Counted from the stretch's first letter, positions 25,932-35,834 are shown. The stretch is DNA of 64,000 nucleotides from an uncultured Erythrobacter sp. (GCA_947494705.1 CANLVN010000002.1:372001-436000); one strand, 5' to 3'. Translations and numbers: made by a program. The notes: generated by a model from the sequence alone, not told the origin.

Positions 25932-26708
25932 ATGATCCCGGGGGACACGCATTTCCTGATCGCCTTTGCGATGGTCGGCGCGCTGATGAGCGTGATGGTA
26001 GCCCTGCGCTATTTCCTGAGTTCCGCGCTCTTCGCCGGGCTGACCGCACTCGCCCGGCCCGGCCTCTACGCCGGTCGCCAGCGCCAGATCGCGAGCGAAA
26101 TCCGCCATTCGATGATTGCCGCGATCATCTACGGAGTGCCCGCAGGCATCGTATTCTGGTTGTGGCGCTATCATGGCTACACTCAGCTCTACGTCGATTG
26201 GAACGCCTGGCCGCTATGGTACTTGCCGGTTTCGGTGGTGATCTACCTGATCGTGCAGGATAGCTGGTTCTACTGGACCCACCGCGCCATGCACGGCTCG
26301 AAGCGGTTGTTCCGCCTCGCACACAAGGTCCACCACCAAAGCCGACCGCCCACCGCATGGACCGCGATGAGCTTTCACCCGATCGAGAGCATCACCGGCG
26401 CGATCGTCGTGCCCGTGCTGGTGTTCTTCGTGCCGATTCACCTCGCCATGCTAGGTCTGGTCCTGGCGGTGGCGACGATCATGGGCGTAACGAACCACGT
26501 TGGCTGGGAGATCTTTCCTCGCCGCTTCATTCATTCGCCGTTGGGATATTGGGTGATAACGGCGAGCCATCACGAAAAGCATCACGGGGACTATGGATGC
26601 AATTACGGACTGTATTTCCGCTTCTGGGATCGGGCCTGCGGAACGGATCGCGGATTGTCGGAACGGCTCGCGCAACCGGCACAATCAAAGGCCGGTTTCG
26701 TGGCCTGA
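25932..26708 (+). CDS. Sterol desaturase / fatty acid hydroxylase family membrane protein
   Basis: A 258-residue integral membrane di-iron oxygenase. Several hydrophobic segments surround the histidine clusters HRAMH, HKVHHQS, HEKHH and the conserved NHVGWEIFP, which bind the two irons. In this family the chemistry is O2-dependent hydroxylation or desaturation of sterols, fatty acids or carotenoids; the substrate cannot be told from sequence. The ATG at 25932 precedes a first membrane span. The next gene starts about 9 bases after its stop. Confidence 0.85.
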   Translation: MIPGDTHFLIAFAMVGALMSVMVALRYFLSSALFAGLTALARPGLYAGRQRQIASEIRHSMIAAIIYGVPAGIVFWLWRYHGYTQLYVDWNAWPLWYLPVSVVIYLIVQDSWFYWTHRAMHGSKRLFRLAHKVHHQSRPPTAWTAMSFHPIESITGAIVVPVLVFFVPIHLAMLGLVLAVATIMGVTNHVGWEIFPRRFIHSPLGYWVITASHHEKHHGDYGCNYGLYFRFWDRACGTDRGLSERLAQPAQSKAGFVA

Positions 26709-26716
26709 CGGTTGCG

Positions 26717-27151
26717 ATGCTGGCACTTGCCGGCATTGCGCCCATCGCAGCGGCTGCGCCAGCGACCAGCGGGGCGACCGGGACGGTCACGATCACCGTT
26801 ACCGAATTGCGCAACGCCAAAGGCGTGGTGCGTGCCTGCATGACCACCCGGCAGAACATCTTCCCCAAGTGCATCAAGGACCCCACCTCTCACCGCACCG
26901 TGGTGCCCGCTGGCAAGACCGTGACGATCCATTTCGACAAGGTAAAGCCGGGCGAATACGCCATCGCGCTGCTGCATGACGAGAACAATAACGGTAAGGC
27001 CGACCGCGTGCTCGGCATGGCGCCCAAGGAAGGTTACGGCTTTTCGCGCGATGCGCCGGTCAACATGGCCCCACCCGATTGGAAAGACGCGGTTTTCACC
27101 GTTAACGGCGCTGCCAACAAGGTCGCCATCCGGATGCGCTATTTCCTCTAG
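26717..27151 (+). CDS. Exported DUF2141 protein
   Basis: About 144 residues. After a hydrophobic leader (MLALAGIAPIAAAAPATS) the mature part follows the DUF2141 pattern: VTITVTELRNAKGVVRACM, an FDKVKPGEYAIALLHD strand, DENNNGKADRVLGM and GFSRDAP. The family is a periplasmic beta-sandwich of unknown role. The start is uncertain: ATG 26717 gives an export signal lacking N-terminal positive charges, while ATG 26597 would give a longer, basic N-terminus overlapping the hydroxylase gene. Co-expression with that hydroxylase is likely. Confidence 0.75.
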   Translation: MLALAGIAPIAAAAPATSGATGTVTITVTELRNAKGVVRACMTTRQNIFPKCIKDPTSHRTVVPAGKTVTIHFDKVKPGEYAIALLHDENNNGKADRVLGMAPKEGYGFSRDAPVNMAPPDWKDAVFTVNGAANKVAIRMRYFL

Positions 27152-27286
27152 GCAAGCGCGTCATACGGCCCCTTCCCGCATGAAGGTGAACCCGCAGTCT
27201 TTCTCCGACCCCTTAACGCTATGTTTACCACGCAGCTTCAAAACGGCTGTGAACAGGCGTCAATCTAAGGGGCACAGAGCCGAGCC

Positions 27287-29215
27287 ATGGACACTTTGCG
27301 GGGCAATTTCGACAGCGGCACAGCGGCTGACGACTATCGCGACTTCGACACGGGCGAAGCGGACGACGCCGGTGTAGAGGCCGCTCACGATCTGCCGCCC
27401 GAAGCAATCGGCCAAGACGAGCGCCGCATGCAGGTGCGCGCCTACAATCACTGGGCGGGCATGCTGGGCGATGCGACCTTCCCCTCCATCGAAGACCTCG
27501 AACCGCACAATATCGACGATTTCGGGCCCAATTCGGTGCTGCTCGACTTCTCCGCCGGGATTGACGATCCGCTGGTACAGTATCTGGGGTCGCGGCTTGC
27601 CGAGGAATGCGGCGGCGGTCTGGATGAAAACGGCGCTCCGATCCAGCGGCTCTCCGACGTGCCCCCGCGCTCTCTGCTGAGCCGGATCACCGACCATTAC
27701 ATGCAGATCCTCGCCAATCAGGCGCCGATCGGATTCGAGGCCGAGTTCGTGAACGATCGCGGAGCCGCGATCCTCTATCGCGGCATCCTGCTGCCCTATT
27801 CGAGCGATGGCGAGACGATCGACTTCATCTACGGCGTCATCAACTGGAAAGAGATGGCCGACGCGGCGACCGCCGACGAGCTACTGCTCGAAATCGATCA
27901 GGCGCTGGGCGACGACCCGGAAGAGCCGGTCGAGGACGAGGACGAGCCGCAAAAGCATCACGCCGACGCGCTTACAGAATGGGCCGATTCGCCTTCGCAG
28001 GAAGCCGAAGGGTCTTTGCCACAGCCCGATCCGCAGGAAATCGATGACTTCGATGCCGATCCGGGAAGCCCCGCAATCGGCGACAACATTGCAAGCTTCA
28101 ACCCGCACCACGAAGCGGATGAAGACAACGACGCTCTCCCGCTCCCCGATTTCGGCCAGTACGGTCTCGACGAGCCCGAAGTCGACGAGTTCGGCGAGGA
28201 GATCGAGGAAGACGGCGACGGCGGCTACAGCTTCGCCTCACTCGCCGACTATATCGAGGCCCCGGCCAAGAAAGCGGTCGACCTCGATGCCGATCGGTTC
28301 GATCCTGAAGATTACAAGGTGGAAGACACGCCTGCCCAGCCGGTTGAAGAGCCGACATCGCAGGAGACCTTCGAGCCGGTGGATGCCATCGGAGACGAAG
28401 CCGTCGACTACAACGAAGACGAGCTTCCCCCTCTCGAACTTGGTGCCGAGGACGTGGTTGAAGAGGATGTTTTCGAACTCCCCGCTTCCTCCGAGATCTC
28501 AGACGAGGTGGAAACCCCTGTCGCGGGAATCCCTCTCGCGGGAACACCTGTCACGGAAACGCCGATCGTCGAAACACCGGTCGCAAACGAAACAGCCGGG
28601 GAAACCGAGCAAGCGGGCCTGCACGACTGTCTCGCCTCGGCCCGCGAACTCGCCGAAAATGCTCGCGCATCCGAGGATCGCAGCCGCAACGCGCTCTATG
28701 CCGCGGTCGGTCGCGCCTACGACGTCTCGCTGGCCGCAGAGGAAAGCCCGGAAGAATATGCCGAGCTGATCGAGGATAGCGGCCTCACCGTGCAGGATCG
28801 CGCGCCGATGACGCCGATCGTCAAGCTTGTCTTCGGCCACGATTACGACAAGACCCGCCTGACCGAATATGCTGCCGTCCTGGCCCACGCCCACCGGCTC
28901 GAACTCGAACGGGGCAGGCTTGCAGGCTATCTCGGCAGCGTCGAAGGCGGCCTCAAGGGCGTTGTCGCCGCAGAACGCCGCCTGCGCCGCGAGGAAGCGG
29001 GTGAGCAAGTCGAGGATGAAGGCGAAGTGCGCGCAAAACTCGCGCAAAAGCTGCGCGAACTCGACGAGATCATGCTCGAAGCGCTCGACGGTGTCGGTCC
29101 CGAATTCTCGCTGGTCATGCTGCGTCGCGATGGCGACGGCAAGGTCGCGCTGATCGGCGAAGTGTCCGACGATGTCGCTCTGATCGAGCGGGTCGGCAAG
29201 AAACTGGTCGGCTGA
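27287..29215 (+). CDS. Large acidic PAS-domain (PAS_5-like) protein
   Basis: A 642-residue protein. Residues about 45-205 form a PAS_5-like domain (VRAYNHWAGMLGDATFPSIE, then LLSRITDHYMQIL and IDFIYGVINWKEM). A very acidic low-complexity region runs from about 210 to 450, including short repeats of the type ETPVAxxP/TPVxET (about 405-440). A helical C-terminal region (450-640) contains GPEFSLVMLRRDGDGKVALIG. There is no membrane segment. PAS_5 proteins are common in alphaproteobacteria and of unknown function. It is probably a sensory or scaffolding protein. Confidence 0.75.
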   Translation: MDTLRGNFDSGTAADDYRDFDTGEADDAGVEAAHDLPPEAIGQDERRMQVRAYNHWAGMLGDATFPSIEDLEPHNIDDFGPNSVLLDFSAGIDDPLVQYLGSRLAEECGGGLDENGAPIQRLSDVPPRSLLSRITDHYMQILANQAPIGFEAEFVNDRGAAILYRGILLPYSSDGETIDFIYGVINWKEMADAATADELLLEIDQALGDDPEEPVEDEDEPQKHHADALTEWADSPSQEAEGSLPQPDPQEIDDFDADPGSPAIGDNIASFNPHHEADEDNDALPLPDFGQYGLDEPEVDEFGEEIEEDGDGGYSFASLADYIEAPAKKAVDLDADRFDPEDYKVEDTPAQPVEEPTSQETFEPVDAIGDEAVDYNEDELPPLELGAEDVVEEDVFELPASSEISDEVETPVAGIPLAGTPVTETPIVETPVANETAGETEQAGLHDCLASARELAENARASEDRSRNALYAAVGRAYDVSLAAEESPEEYAELIEDSGLTVQDRAPMTPIVKLVFGHDYDKTRLTEYAAVLAHAHRLELERGRLAGYLGSVEGGLKGVVAAERRLRREEAGEQVEDEGEVRAKLAQKLRELDEIMLEALDGVGPEFSLVMLRRDGDGKVALIGEVSDDVALIERVGKKLVG

Positions 29216-29288
29216 CCGCTCAGGAAGCGCGGCTCGGCCAAGCCGACTATTGGCCTTCGGCTTCGGGACGGCTAATCGACCGGGCGCA

Positions 29289-30419
29289 ATGCCTCTTGGT
29301 CTCTTTTCCCGCTCCCCGTCGCTCCCTGTCAGGGTCGAACCGTTCTTCGGCTATCGCAACGAAGCGCGTCTTTTCCTCAATGCGCGCGCCATCCGCTCTG
29401 CTGAACCTGTGTTCACGAAACGCAGTTTCTGGCGAGATTTCGCGACTATGGTGGGTCAGTACCTGTCGAAGGAAGTCCCCGATCTGCCGGTCGAGCTGCA
29501 CTATCCGCTGGACGATGGCCGCAAAGTCCACAGCAAAGTGGTGACCGGGCCCGAGGGCTATGCCCGCTTTGAAGTGGACATCGCTCCCGACGCGCCCCGG
29601 CCCGAACGCACGCGCTGGGAAAAGGCGAGCGTGCGGTGGCGCTGCGAAGAAGGCACGATCTGCGAAGCGCCAGCCTATATCCTGACACCGGGCACGCAGA
29701 CGCAGACCGGGGTGATCTCCGATATCGACGACACGATCCTGGAGACTGGGATCACCGGGAATCTGCGGATGATAGCGCGCAACTGGAAACGGGTGATGGC
29801 GACCATGCCCTCGGAACGGATCGTCGTGCCAGGAGCAAGGTCCTTCTATGCCGCGATCGGCGGAAAGGACACGCGGCCGAGCGACACGAACGACGCGAGT
29901 CAAGCCATCGACGCGCTCGAACCGCAGGCGCGTGTGCGCCCGGTCTTCTACGTTTCGTCGAGCCCGTGGAACCTGTTTTCCTATCTCGTCACCTTCAAGC
30001 GTGAGCGCAATCTGCCGCTCGGCCCGATCATGCTGCGGGACTGGGGATTCAACCGCAAGACGCTCGGCAAGGAAGGGCATGGCAGCCACAAGATGCGCTC
30101 GATCGAGAACATCCTCGCCGCCTTCCCGCATCTGCGCTTCGCACTGATCGGAGACGACAGCCAGAAAGACCTCGCCGCGTTCGGAGCGATTGCGCAGGCA
30201 CATCCGGGCCGAATCGCGGCTGTGTTTATCCGCGAAGTGAGCGGCGAACCCCTGAATGACGAAGAACTGCACGCGCGGGACATCATCGAAAAGGCGGGCG
30301 TGCCGCTATGGACCGGCAGCGACTACACCGCAGCCAAGGCGTTTCTGCGCAGCGCGGGGCTTGAGCTCGAAGGCGGGGTCAAGAAGCTGGTCCAGACCGC
30401 AAGCAAGGGCGAGGCGTGA
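29289..30419 (+). CDS. App1 family phosphatase (DUF2183)
   Basis: About 376 residues. The catalytic HAD-like motif GVISDIDDTILE (D145, D147) is followed by YVSSSPWNLFSYL, LPLGPIMLRDWG, KMRSIENIL and FALIGDDSQKD, in the order known for the App1 phosphatidate phosphatase catalytic domain. The N-terminal part holds a small beta domain. Family members dephosphorylate phosphatidate or related lipids. The frame is open from a TTG at 29250, but the ATG at 29289 looks better. Its stop overlaps the next GTG start (GTGA). Confidence 0.85.
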   Translation: MPLGLFSRSPSLPVRVEPFFGYRNEARLFLNARAIRSAEPVFTKRSFWRDFATMVGQYLSKEVPDLPVELHYPLDDGRKVHSKVVTGPEGYARFEVDIAPDAPRPERTRWEKASVRWRCEEGTICEAPAYILTPGTQTQTGVISDIDDTILETGITGNLRMIARNWKRVMATMPSERIVVPGARSFYAAIGGKDTRPSDTNDASQAIDALEPQARVRPVFYVSSSPWNLFSYLVTFKRERNLPLGPIMLRDWGFNRKTLGKEGHGSHKMRSIENILAAFPHLRFALIGDDSQKDLAAFGAIAQAHPGRIAAVFIREVSGEPLNDEELHARDIIEKAGVPLWTGSDYTAAKAFLRSAGLELEGGVKKLVQTASKGEA

Positions 30420-31360
30420 AGCGGGTCGTGACTGTTCTCGCCGTCATCGTGGTGGTCGTGATTGCGGCCGCGCTGGCGCTGCAATTGACGATTTCGCGCA
30501 ACGGTCCGGCGGTGCTGAGCGTCGTGGACCGCGTAGCTGGCGGCGCCAACGGAGCCGAACAAAAGGCAATCGTTTCAACTGGCGATCACCCACAGCAAAA
30601 GCTGGTCGTCTGGGGTCCGGAAAGCCGCGACCCTCAAGACCCACCGATCCCTGTACTGGTCTTCGTCCATGGCGGCAGCTGGCGCAGCGGCGATCCGGTC
30701 GATTATGGTTTTATAGGACGCGCTTTTGTACCAGAAGGGTTCCTTGTCGTGCTGGGTGGCTATCGTCTGGGCGAAGACGGCATCTACCCGGCCATGATCG
30801 AAGACACCGCCAGCGTGATTCGCTGGGTGCGCGAAGAAGCGGGAGAATTAGGGGGCGACCCGGATCGAATCGTGATCGCCGGACATTCCGCGGGCGCCTA
30901 CAACGTGGCTATGGTTGGGCTGGAGGAGCAATGGCTTGAGTCGCGCGAAGTGCCCGGCGACGCGATTGCAGGCGTGGTCGGTCTTTCCGGCCCCTATGAC
31001 TTCCTGCCCTTCAGCAGGGGGTCGACGCAGGACGCTTTCGGCCATGTCGACGACCCTTCCACGACCCAGCCGATATCGCATGTTCGCGCCGATGCGCCGC
31101 CGATGCTGCTGATCCACGGAGAGCGCGACACGCTGGTCAAACCGCGCAACACGCGCGCCTTGGCCGAGCGGCTGGAAGCGGCGGGCAGTTCTGTCGAGAC
31201 GGTGTTCTACCCCGAGATGAGCCACAACGATCCGCTGATCTCGCTCGCCGCACCATGGCGCAACGGGGGCCGCGACGTGGCTGCGCGGATCGCCGAATTC
31301 GCTCGAGCCGTGACAGCCCGCGACGAAACTTCAGTTCCCGTTCAGCCCCAAACACGATAG
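30416..31360 (+). CDS. Alpha/beta hydrolase, membrane-anchored esterase
   Basis: A 314-residue protein. An N-terminal hydrophobic segment (VVTVLAVIVVVVIAAALALQ) anchors or exports it. The hydrolase core has the oxyanion motif FVHGGSWRSG, nucleophile elbow IAGHSAGAYN (S158), HGERDTLV (acid) and MSHNDP (histidine). The HGGxW motif places it with hormone-sensitive-lipase/arylformamidase-type esterases. It starts at GTG inside the stop of the App1 gene, so both may act in lipid turnover. The substrate is unknown. Confidence 0.85.
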   Translation: MKRVVTVLAVIVVVVIAAALALQLTISRNGPAVLSVVDRVAGGANGAEQKAIVSTGDHPQQKLVVWGPESRDPQDPPIPVLVFVHGGSWRSGDPVDYGFIGRAFVPEGFLVVLGGYRLGEDGIYPAMIEDTASVIRWVREEAGELGGDPDRIVIAGHSAGAYNVAMVGLEEQWLESREVPGDAIAGVVGLSGPYDFLPFSRGSTQDAFGHVDDPSTTQPISHVRADAPPMLLIHGERDTLVKPRNTRALAERLEAAGSSVETVFYPEMSHNDPLISLAAPWRNGGRDVAARIAEFARAVTARDETSVPVQPQTR

Positions 31361-31372
31361 CACTGCACCAAC

Positions 31373-32740
31373 ATGCGCGCTCCCCATCACTTAGCAGCCT
31401 ATGCGATGGCGCTTCTTGCGTCCTTCGTCCTCGCCATCCAGCCCGTAGCCGCGCAGTCGATCCTGCGCGATGCGGAGACCGAGGCGCTGCTCGCCGACAT
31501 GGCGCGCCCGCTGATCGAAGCGAGCGAGCTCGAGCCTGAAAATGTCGAGATCGTGGTCATCAACGATCCCTCGATCAACGCTTTCGTTGCCGGGGGACAG
31601 GTCGTCTATGTCCATGCAGGCCTGATCAACGCCGCCGAAACCGCCAACGAAGTGCAGGGCGTTATCGCGCACGAACTGGGTCATATCACCGCCGGGCACG
31701 TCGTGCGTTTCGAGGAGCGGACCCGAAGCGCGCAGGGCATCACGATCCTTTCTCTGTTGCTCGGCGTCGGCGCCGCGCTGGCAGGCGCAGGCGATGCTGC
31801 AATGGGCGCGATCATGGCGGGCCAACAGGCGGCAATGGGTAGCTTCCTCTCCTTCAACCGCAATCAGGAAGCCGCGACCGACCAGGCAGGGGCGCGCTAT
31901 CTTTCGGGGGCCGGGATTTCCGGCCGCGGCATGATCTCGTTCTTCGAGCGGCTGCGCAATATGGAAATCCGCCGGGGCTACAGCCAATCAGACGAAGCCG
32001 CCTATGGCCGCACCCACCCGCTGGCTGGCGATCGCGTGCAATTGCTGCGCGACCAGCTGCGCGCCGATGCCGCATGGGATGCAGCCGACGATCCGGAGTT
32101 GCAGGACCGCTTCCTCGCGGTGCGCGCCAAGCTTTTCGGCTATCTCGCCGAACCCGAGCGCACCTTTCAGCAATATCCGGAAAGCGACACCAGCGTGCCC
32201 GCTATGTATGCGCGCGCCTACGCCTATCACAAGGACGCGCAGGTAGAGCGCGCCGTGGCCGAAACAGACGCGCTGCTCGCGACCGATCCGGACAATCCGT
32301 ACTTCCTTGAATTGAAAGGGCAGGTCCTGCTCGAATCGGGTCGCCCGGAAGACGCGCTCAAACCCTTGCGCCGGGCCACCGACATAACCCGCAACCAGCC
32401 GCTGATAGCAGGCATGTTCGGCCATGCGCTGATCGCAACCGAGGACGAAGAAAATTACGACGAGGCCGAGCAGGTGCTGCGCGCCGCAGTAGGGCGCGAC
32501 CGTCTCAATCCTTTCGCGTGGTATCAACTCGGCGTGGTCTATGCCGCGCGCGGCGACATGCCTCGCGCGCGCCTCGCCAGCGCCGAGCAGCAGGTGATGA
32601 GCGGTCGCTATCCCGAAGCGCTGCGCAATGCTCAGGCTGCCGAAGCAGGCCTCGAAGTCGGTACACCCGACTGGATCCGCGCACAGGATATCGCGCTTCA
32701 GGCGCGATCCGAACTGGAACGCATCCGCGACAGCCGCTAA
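31373..32740 (+). CDS. bepA: Periplasmic M48 metalloprotease with TPR-like tail (BepA-like)
   Basis: A 455-residue protein. Signal peptide (AMALLASFVLAIQPVAAQS), zinc protease motif GVIAHELGHITAGH (H100, E101, H104), third ligand in NQEAATDQAGARYL, and helical repeats from about 270 to the end typical of TPRs. BepA-type proteins degrade or help assemble outer-membrane proteins such as LptD. The downstream DsbA-like thioredoxin fits an envelope protein quality-control role. The gene symbol is by similarity of architecture. Confidence 0.85.
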   Translation: MRAPHHLAAYAMALLASFVLAIQPVAAQSILRDAETEALLADMARPLIEASELEPENVEIVVINDPSINAFVAGGQVVYVHAGLINAAETANEVQGVIAHELGHITAGHVVRFEERTRSAQGITILSLLLGVGAALAGAGDAAMGAIMAGQQAAMGSFLSFNRNQEAATDQAGARYLSGAGISGRGMISFFERLRNMEIRRGYSQSDEAAYGRTHPLAGDRVQLLRDQLRADAAWDAADDPELQDRFLAVRAKLFGYLAEPERTFQQYPESDTSVPAMYARAYAYHKDAQVERAVAETDALLATDPDNPYFLELKGQVLLESGRPEDALKPLRRATDITRNQPLIAGMFGHALIATEDEENYDEAEQVLRAAVGRDRLNPFAWYQLGVVYAARGDMPRARLASAEQQVMSGRYPEALRNAQAAEAGLEVGTPDWIRAQDIALQARSELERIRDSR

Positions 32741-32753
32741 GCGTCCTGCCACT

Positions 32754-33455
32754 ATGCCCGTCGAACTCCGCAATTCGCTGCTCACCGCGCTGCTCGCGCT
32801 TGTCTTCGGCTTCCTCGGCGCGGCGATCTGGTCCTATGCCGGGCTCGCCGACAACCGGACGCGAGCCTACCTGATCGAAAACCCGTCAATCCTGCAGGAT
32901 GTCGCCGAAGCACTCGCGGCGGAGCAGGCGCGCGAACAGCTGGCTTCGCTTGGCGACGACCTGACGACGCCCTTCCCCGGTGCCGTGATCGGCAACCCGG
33001 AAGGCTCGAAAGTGCTGGTCGAGTTCACCGATTACAACTGCCCCTATTGCGCCGCCAGCCTCGAGGATATCCAGAAACTCGTCGCAGAGGACCCGGACCT
33101 GAAGGTCGTGATGCGCGAATGGCCGATCTTCGAGGGTAGCGAAGGCGCGGCGCGCATGGCGCTGGCGGCCGCATCACAGGGCAAATACCGCGCTTTCCAC
33201 GAACGCCTGTTCGCGGCGGGCGACACCTCGCAACAAGGGGTCGAGGAAGCCGCGCGCGCCGTCGGTCTCGATATGGAGCGCGCAGCTGCCGACATGGCGA
33301 GCGAGGCGGTCTCGATCGAACTGGCGAGAAACCAGACCTATGCGCGCACCCTCGGCTTTTCCGGCACTCCCGCTTTCGTCGCGGGCGACATCACACTGGG
33401 TGGCGCGGTCGGCTACGAACGGCTGAAGGAAGCGCTCGCAGAATCGGCCAGCTGA
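32754..33455 (+). CDS. DsbA-family thiol-disulfide oxidoreductase
   Basis: A 233-residue protein. The N-terminal membrane anchor (LLTALLALVFGFLGAAIWSY) is followed by a thioredoxin fold with active site FTDYNCPYCAASLED (C96, C99), a helical insertion, and the cis-proline loop GTPAFVAG. The CPYC motif and length match Com1/DsbA-type oxidoreductases of alphaproteobacteria. It introduces or isomerises disulfides in periplasmic proteins. The ATG at 32754 is 13 bases after the protease stop, and its own stop overlaps the next start (TGATG). Confidence 0.88.
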   Translation: MPVELRNSLLTALLALVFGFLGAAIWSYAGLADNRTRAYLIENPSILQDVAEALAAEQAREQLASLGDDLTTPFPGAVIGNPEGSKVLVEFTDYNCPYCAASLEDIQKLVAEDPDLKVVMREWPIFEGSEGAARMALAAASQGKYRAFHERLFAAGDTSQQGVEEAARAVGLDMERAAADMASEAVSIELARNQTYARTLGFSGTPAFVAGDITLGGAVGYERLKEALAESAS

Positions 33456-34474
33456 TGCGGTTTGCGGGCCTAATCGCGGTAGCGCTTGCGGCAATCCCGG
33501 TTGCAGCCCTCGCCTCTGCCGACTGGGCCGAGATCGACGGTAAGCGCGTCGACCTCGCGGCTGAACGTGCTGCGATCGAGCAGTACCAGTCCTTTGACCA
33601 GCGTCTGCAGGATGTTGGCTGGAAACTCATAAGCGGCAATGCCGATTTCTGCGAGCGCGTGGTCCCCTCGATCGGGCTGCAGTTGCAGGACATGGCGAGC
33701 TACGGCTCGCCGGCCATCGCCCGCGCCGCGCTGGGCCTGACGCGCGATTTCGCGGTCCAGACCGCTGCGCGCGGTTCGCCTGCGGGCCTGTCGGGTGCAT
33801 TTCCCGCCAATCGCGAGATCACCCGGCTCGAACGTCACGATCCGAACGAATGGGACGCGGGCAACCGTCTGGATTGGCAGCGACTCGTATCCGTGCACGA
33901 CCATGTCGATGCGATGCTGGTCGAGCATGGTGGGATCGCAGTGACCTTTGCCGACGATGAGACCGCGGATATCAGGCCGGTCGAAGTCTGCGCCACGCGG
34001 TTCGAGCTGATGGGCGACGGAGATCGCGCTGTCGCCGACGGGAAGCGGGTGGTGATCGGGATCGAGTTTCCCGGCTTCGCCTACGAGGAACCCGTCTTTG
34101 CCGGTGTGGTCGCGCATGAACTCGCGCACAATCTGCTCGGGCACCGCGCATGGCTATCGCGCGAGGGGCGCAAGCGCAGCAATATCCGTCGTGCCGAGCG
34201 CGAGGCCGATCGGCTGATGCCGTGGCTGCTCGCCAATGCAGGCTACGACCCGAAAGCCGCGCGGGAATTCATGGAACGGTGGGGTCCGGGCAATGACGGC
34301 TGGATTTTCCGCAAGCGCAGTCATGACGGATGGGACGAACGCGCCGAATTCATCGCCGCCGAAATCCCCAAGATCCGCGCCCTGATGGCAAGTGAGGGTC
34401 ACGCCGACTGGTCGGTGCATTTCACCCGCGAAATCGATCCGCAACGCGGCTCGGAGCAATTCTCGCGCAAGTAG
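33455..34474 (+). CDS. Exported M48-like metallopeptidase
   Basis: A 339-residue protein with a signal peptide (LIAVALAAIPVAALASA). The zinc motif is GVVAHELAHNLLGH (H221, E222, H225), with a downstream glutamate in RRAEREADRLM as probable third ligand. The N-terminal 200 residues contain a PDZ-less alpha/beta region. Neighbours are a second zinc protease and a DsbA-like protein, supporting envelope protein maintenance. The exact family is uncertain but the HExxH active site is clear. Confidence 0.78.
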   Translation: MRFAGLIAVALAAIPVAALASADWAEIDGKRVDLAAERAAIEQYQSFDQRLQDVGWKLISGNADFCERVVPSIGLQLQDMASYGSPAIARAALGLTRDFAVQTAARGSPAGLSGAFPANREITRLERHDPNEWDAGNRLDWQRLVSVHDHVDAMLVEHGGIAVTFADDETADIRPVEVCATRFELMGDGDRAVADGKRVVIGIEFPGFAYEEPVFAGVVAHELAHNLLGHRAWLSREGRKRSNIRRAEREADRLMPWLLANAGYDPKAAREFMERWGPGNDGWIFRKRSHDGWDERAEFIAAEIPKIRALMASEGHADWSVHFTREIDPQRGSEQFSRK

Positions 34475-34559
34475 GCCGCTGCGACAGTCGGTGTCTCGCA
34501 TGCGCCCGCCACCGGGGCACTGCGCACTAAACTATGCCTATCGGCCCAAAATGGGCTAC

Positions 34560-35834
34560 ATGAGACCCATGTCGATGATGCGCATCCAGCCAGCGCCGTT
34601 CTTCGCGAGCAAGAACCGCGCCTTCTGGAACCTCCAGCTGGTGGGCTGGGGCGGGGCGTTCCTGTTGCGCGCTCTCAACGCGCTTGCCAACGGGTTGCCC
34701 TATTCACTTCTGCTGCTGACCCTGATCACGACGATCACCGGCTTTTCGATCAGCCTTGTTCTTTCGGTCATCTATCGCCGCCTCATAACCAAGAGGCCGA
34801 TCATCACCTGGGGAGGGACCGCGCTGGTTCTGATGATCGCGGTATTGGTCCATGCCGGGCTCGATACCTGGGTGCAGGGCCTGTATTACGGCGCCGCGCG
34901 CGAGACGACCTTTACCCAGCGTTTCATCGGGATCACCTTCATCCCGCTGACGATGCTGGGCGGGTGGAGCGCGTTGTATTACGCGATCAACTTCTTCCTC
35001 GCGCTGGAGGAACAGTCCGACCGGCTCGAGCGGCTCGAAGCGCAGGCTACCTCCGCCCAGCTGGCGATGCTGCGCTACCAGCTCAACCCGCATTTCCTGT
35101 TCAACACATTGAATTCGATCAGCACGCTGGTCCTACTGAAACAAACCGATCAGGCGAACGCGATGCTGACCCGGCTTTCGGGCTTTTTACGGCATACGCT
35201 GATCGCGGAACCCGGTAGCCAGGTGACGCTGGCGCAGGAGGTGGAGACGTTGCAGCTCTATCTCGATATCGAGCGTATGCGGTTCGAGGAGCGGCTTCGC
35301 ACGCATTTCGAGATCGACGAGGAAGCGCTGGGCGCGTGCCTGCCTTCGATGCTGCTCCAGCCGCTGGTCGAGAACGCGATCAAATATGCCGTCAGTCCGC
35401 AGGAGGAAGGCGCGCGCATATCGCTGAGCGCGCGCGTGATCGGCGAGCGGCTTCGCATCGCGGTCGAGGATACCGGGCCGGGCGTCGACGGACCGGTGCA
35501 GCTCTCGATGCTCGAGCATGACCCCGCCACTCTCGGCACCGGCGGACGACCCGTCTCGACCGGCGTGGGCCTGGCCAATATTCGCAATCGCCTGATGCAG
35601 GGCTATGGCGACGAACACGTTTTCGAGACCCGCTCGCAACCCGGCGGCGGTTTCACCGTTCTTATCGAAATACCCTTCGAGCCGTCCGAGGAGCCGCAGA
35701 AAGCTGCCTCGCGGGTCGTCCGCAAATCCCCGACCACCCAACCGTCGCTAGGCCCATCGTCCGCCCCCGAAAATGACGATGCGCCTGGAAGGGTGATCAA
35801 TCTCAACCCCCAAAACGCAATCGGAAATACATAA
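34560..35834 (+). CDS. LytS-type sensor histidine kinase
   Basis: About 424 residues. Four or so membrane spans (45-160 region) lead to the His_kinase domain RYQLNPHFLFNTLNS with phosphoacceptor H178, then a GHKL ATPase domain with PLVENAIKYAV (N box), VEDTGPGVDG (G1) and TGVGLANIRNRL (G2). The tail is proline-rich and low in complexity. Start choice is uncertain between ATGs at 34551, 34560, 34569 and 34575. The stop overlaps the regulator start (TAATG), so the pair is co-translated. Confidence 0.88.
   Translation: MRPMSMMRIQPAPFFASKNRAFWNLQLVGWGGAFLLRALNALANGLPYSLLLLTLITTITGFSISLVLSVIYRRLITKRPIITWGGTALVLMIAVLVHAGLDTWVQGLYYGAARETTFTQRFIGITFIPLTMLGGWSALYYAINFFLALEEQSDRLERLEAQATSAQLAMLRYQLNPHFLFNTLNSISTLVLLKQTDQANAMLTRLSGFLRHTLIAEPGSQVTLAQEVETLQLYLDIERMRFEERLRTHFEIDEEALGACLPSMLLQPLVENAIKYAVSPQEEGARISLSARVIGERLRIAVEDTGPGVDGPVQLSMLEHDPATLGTGGRPVSTGVGLANIRNRLMQGYGDEHVFETRSQPGGGFTVLIEIPFEPSEEPQKAASRVVRKSPTTQPSLGPSSAPENDDAPGRVINLNPQNAIGNT

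Noticed and set aside
29247-30272. 341-codon minus-strand open frame over the App1 phosphatase gene
   Set aside because: Antisense shadow; the plus strand carries the DIDDT and other App1 motifs.
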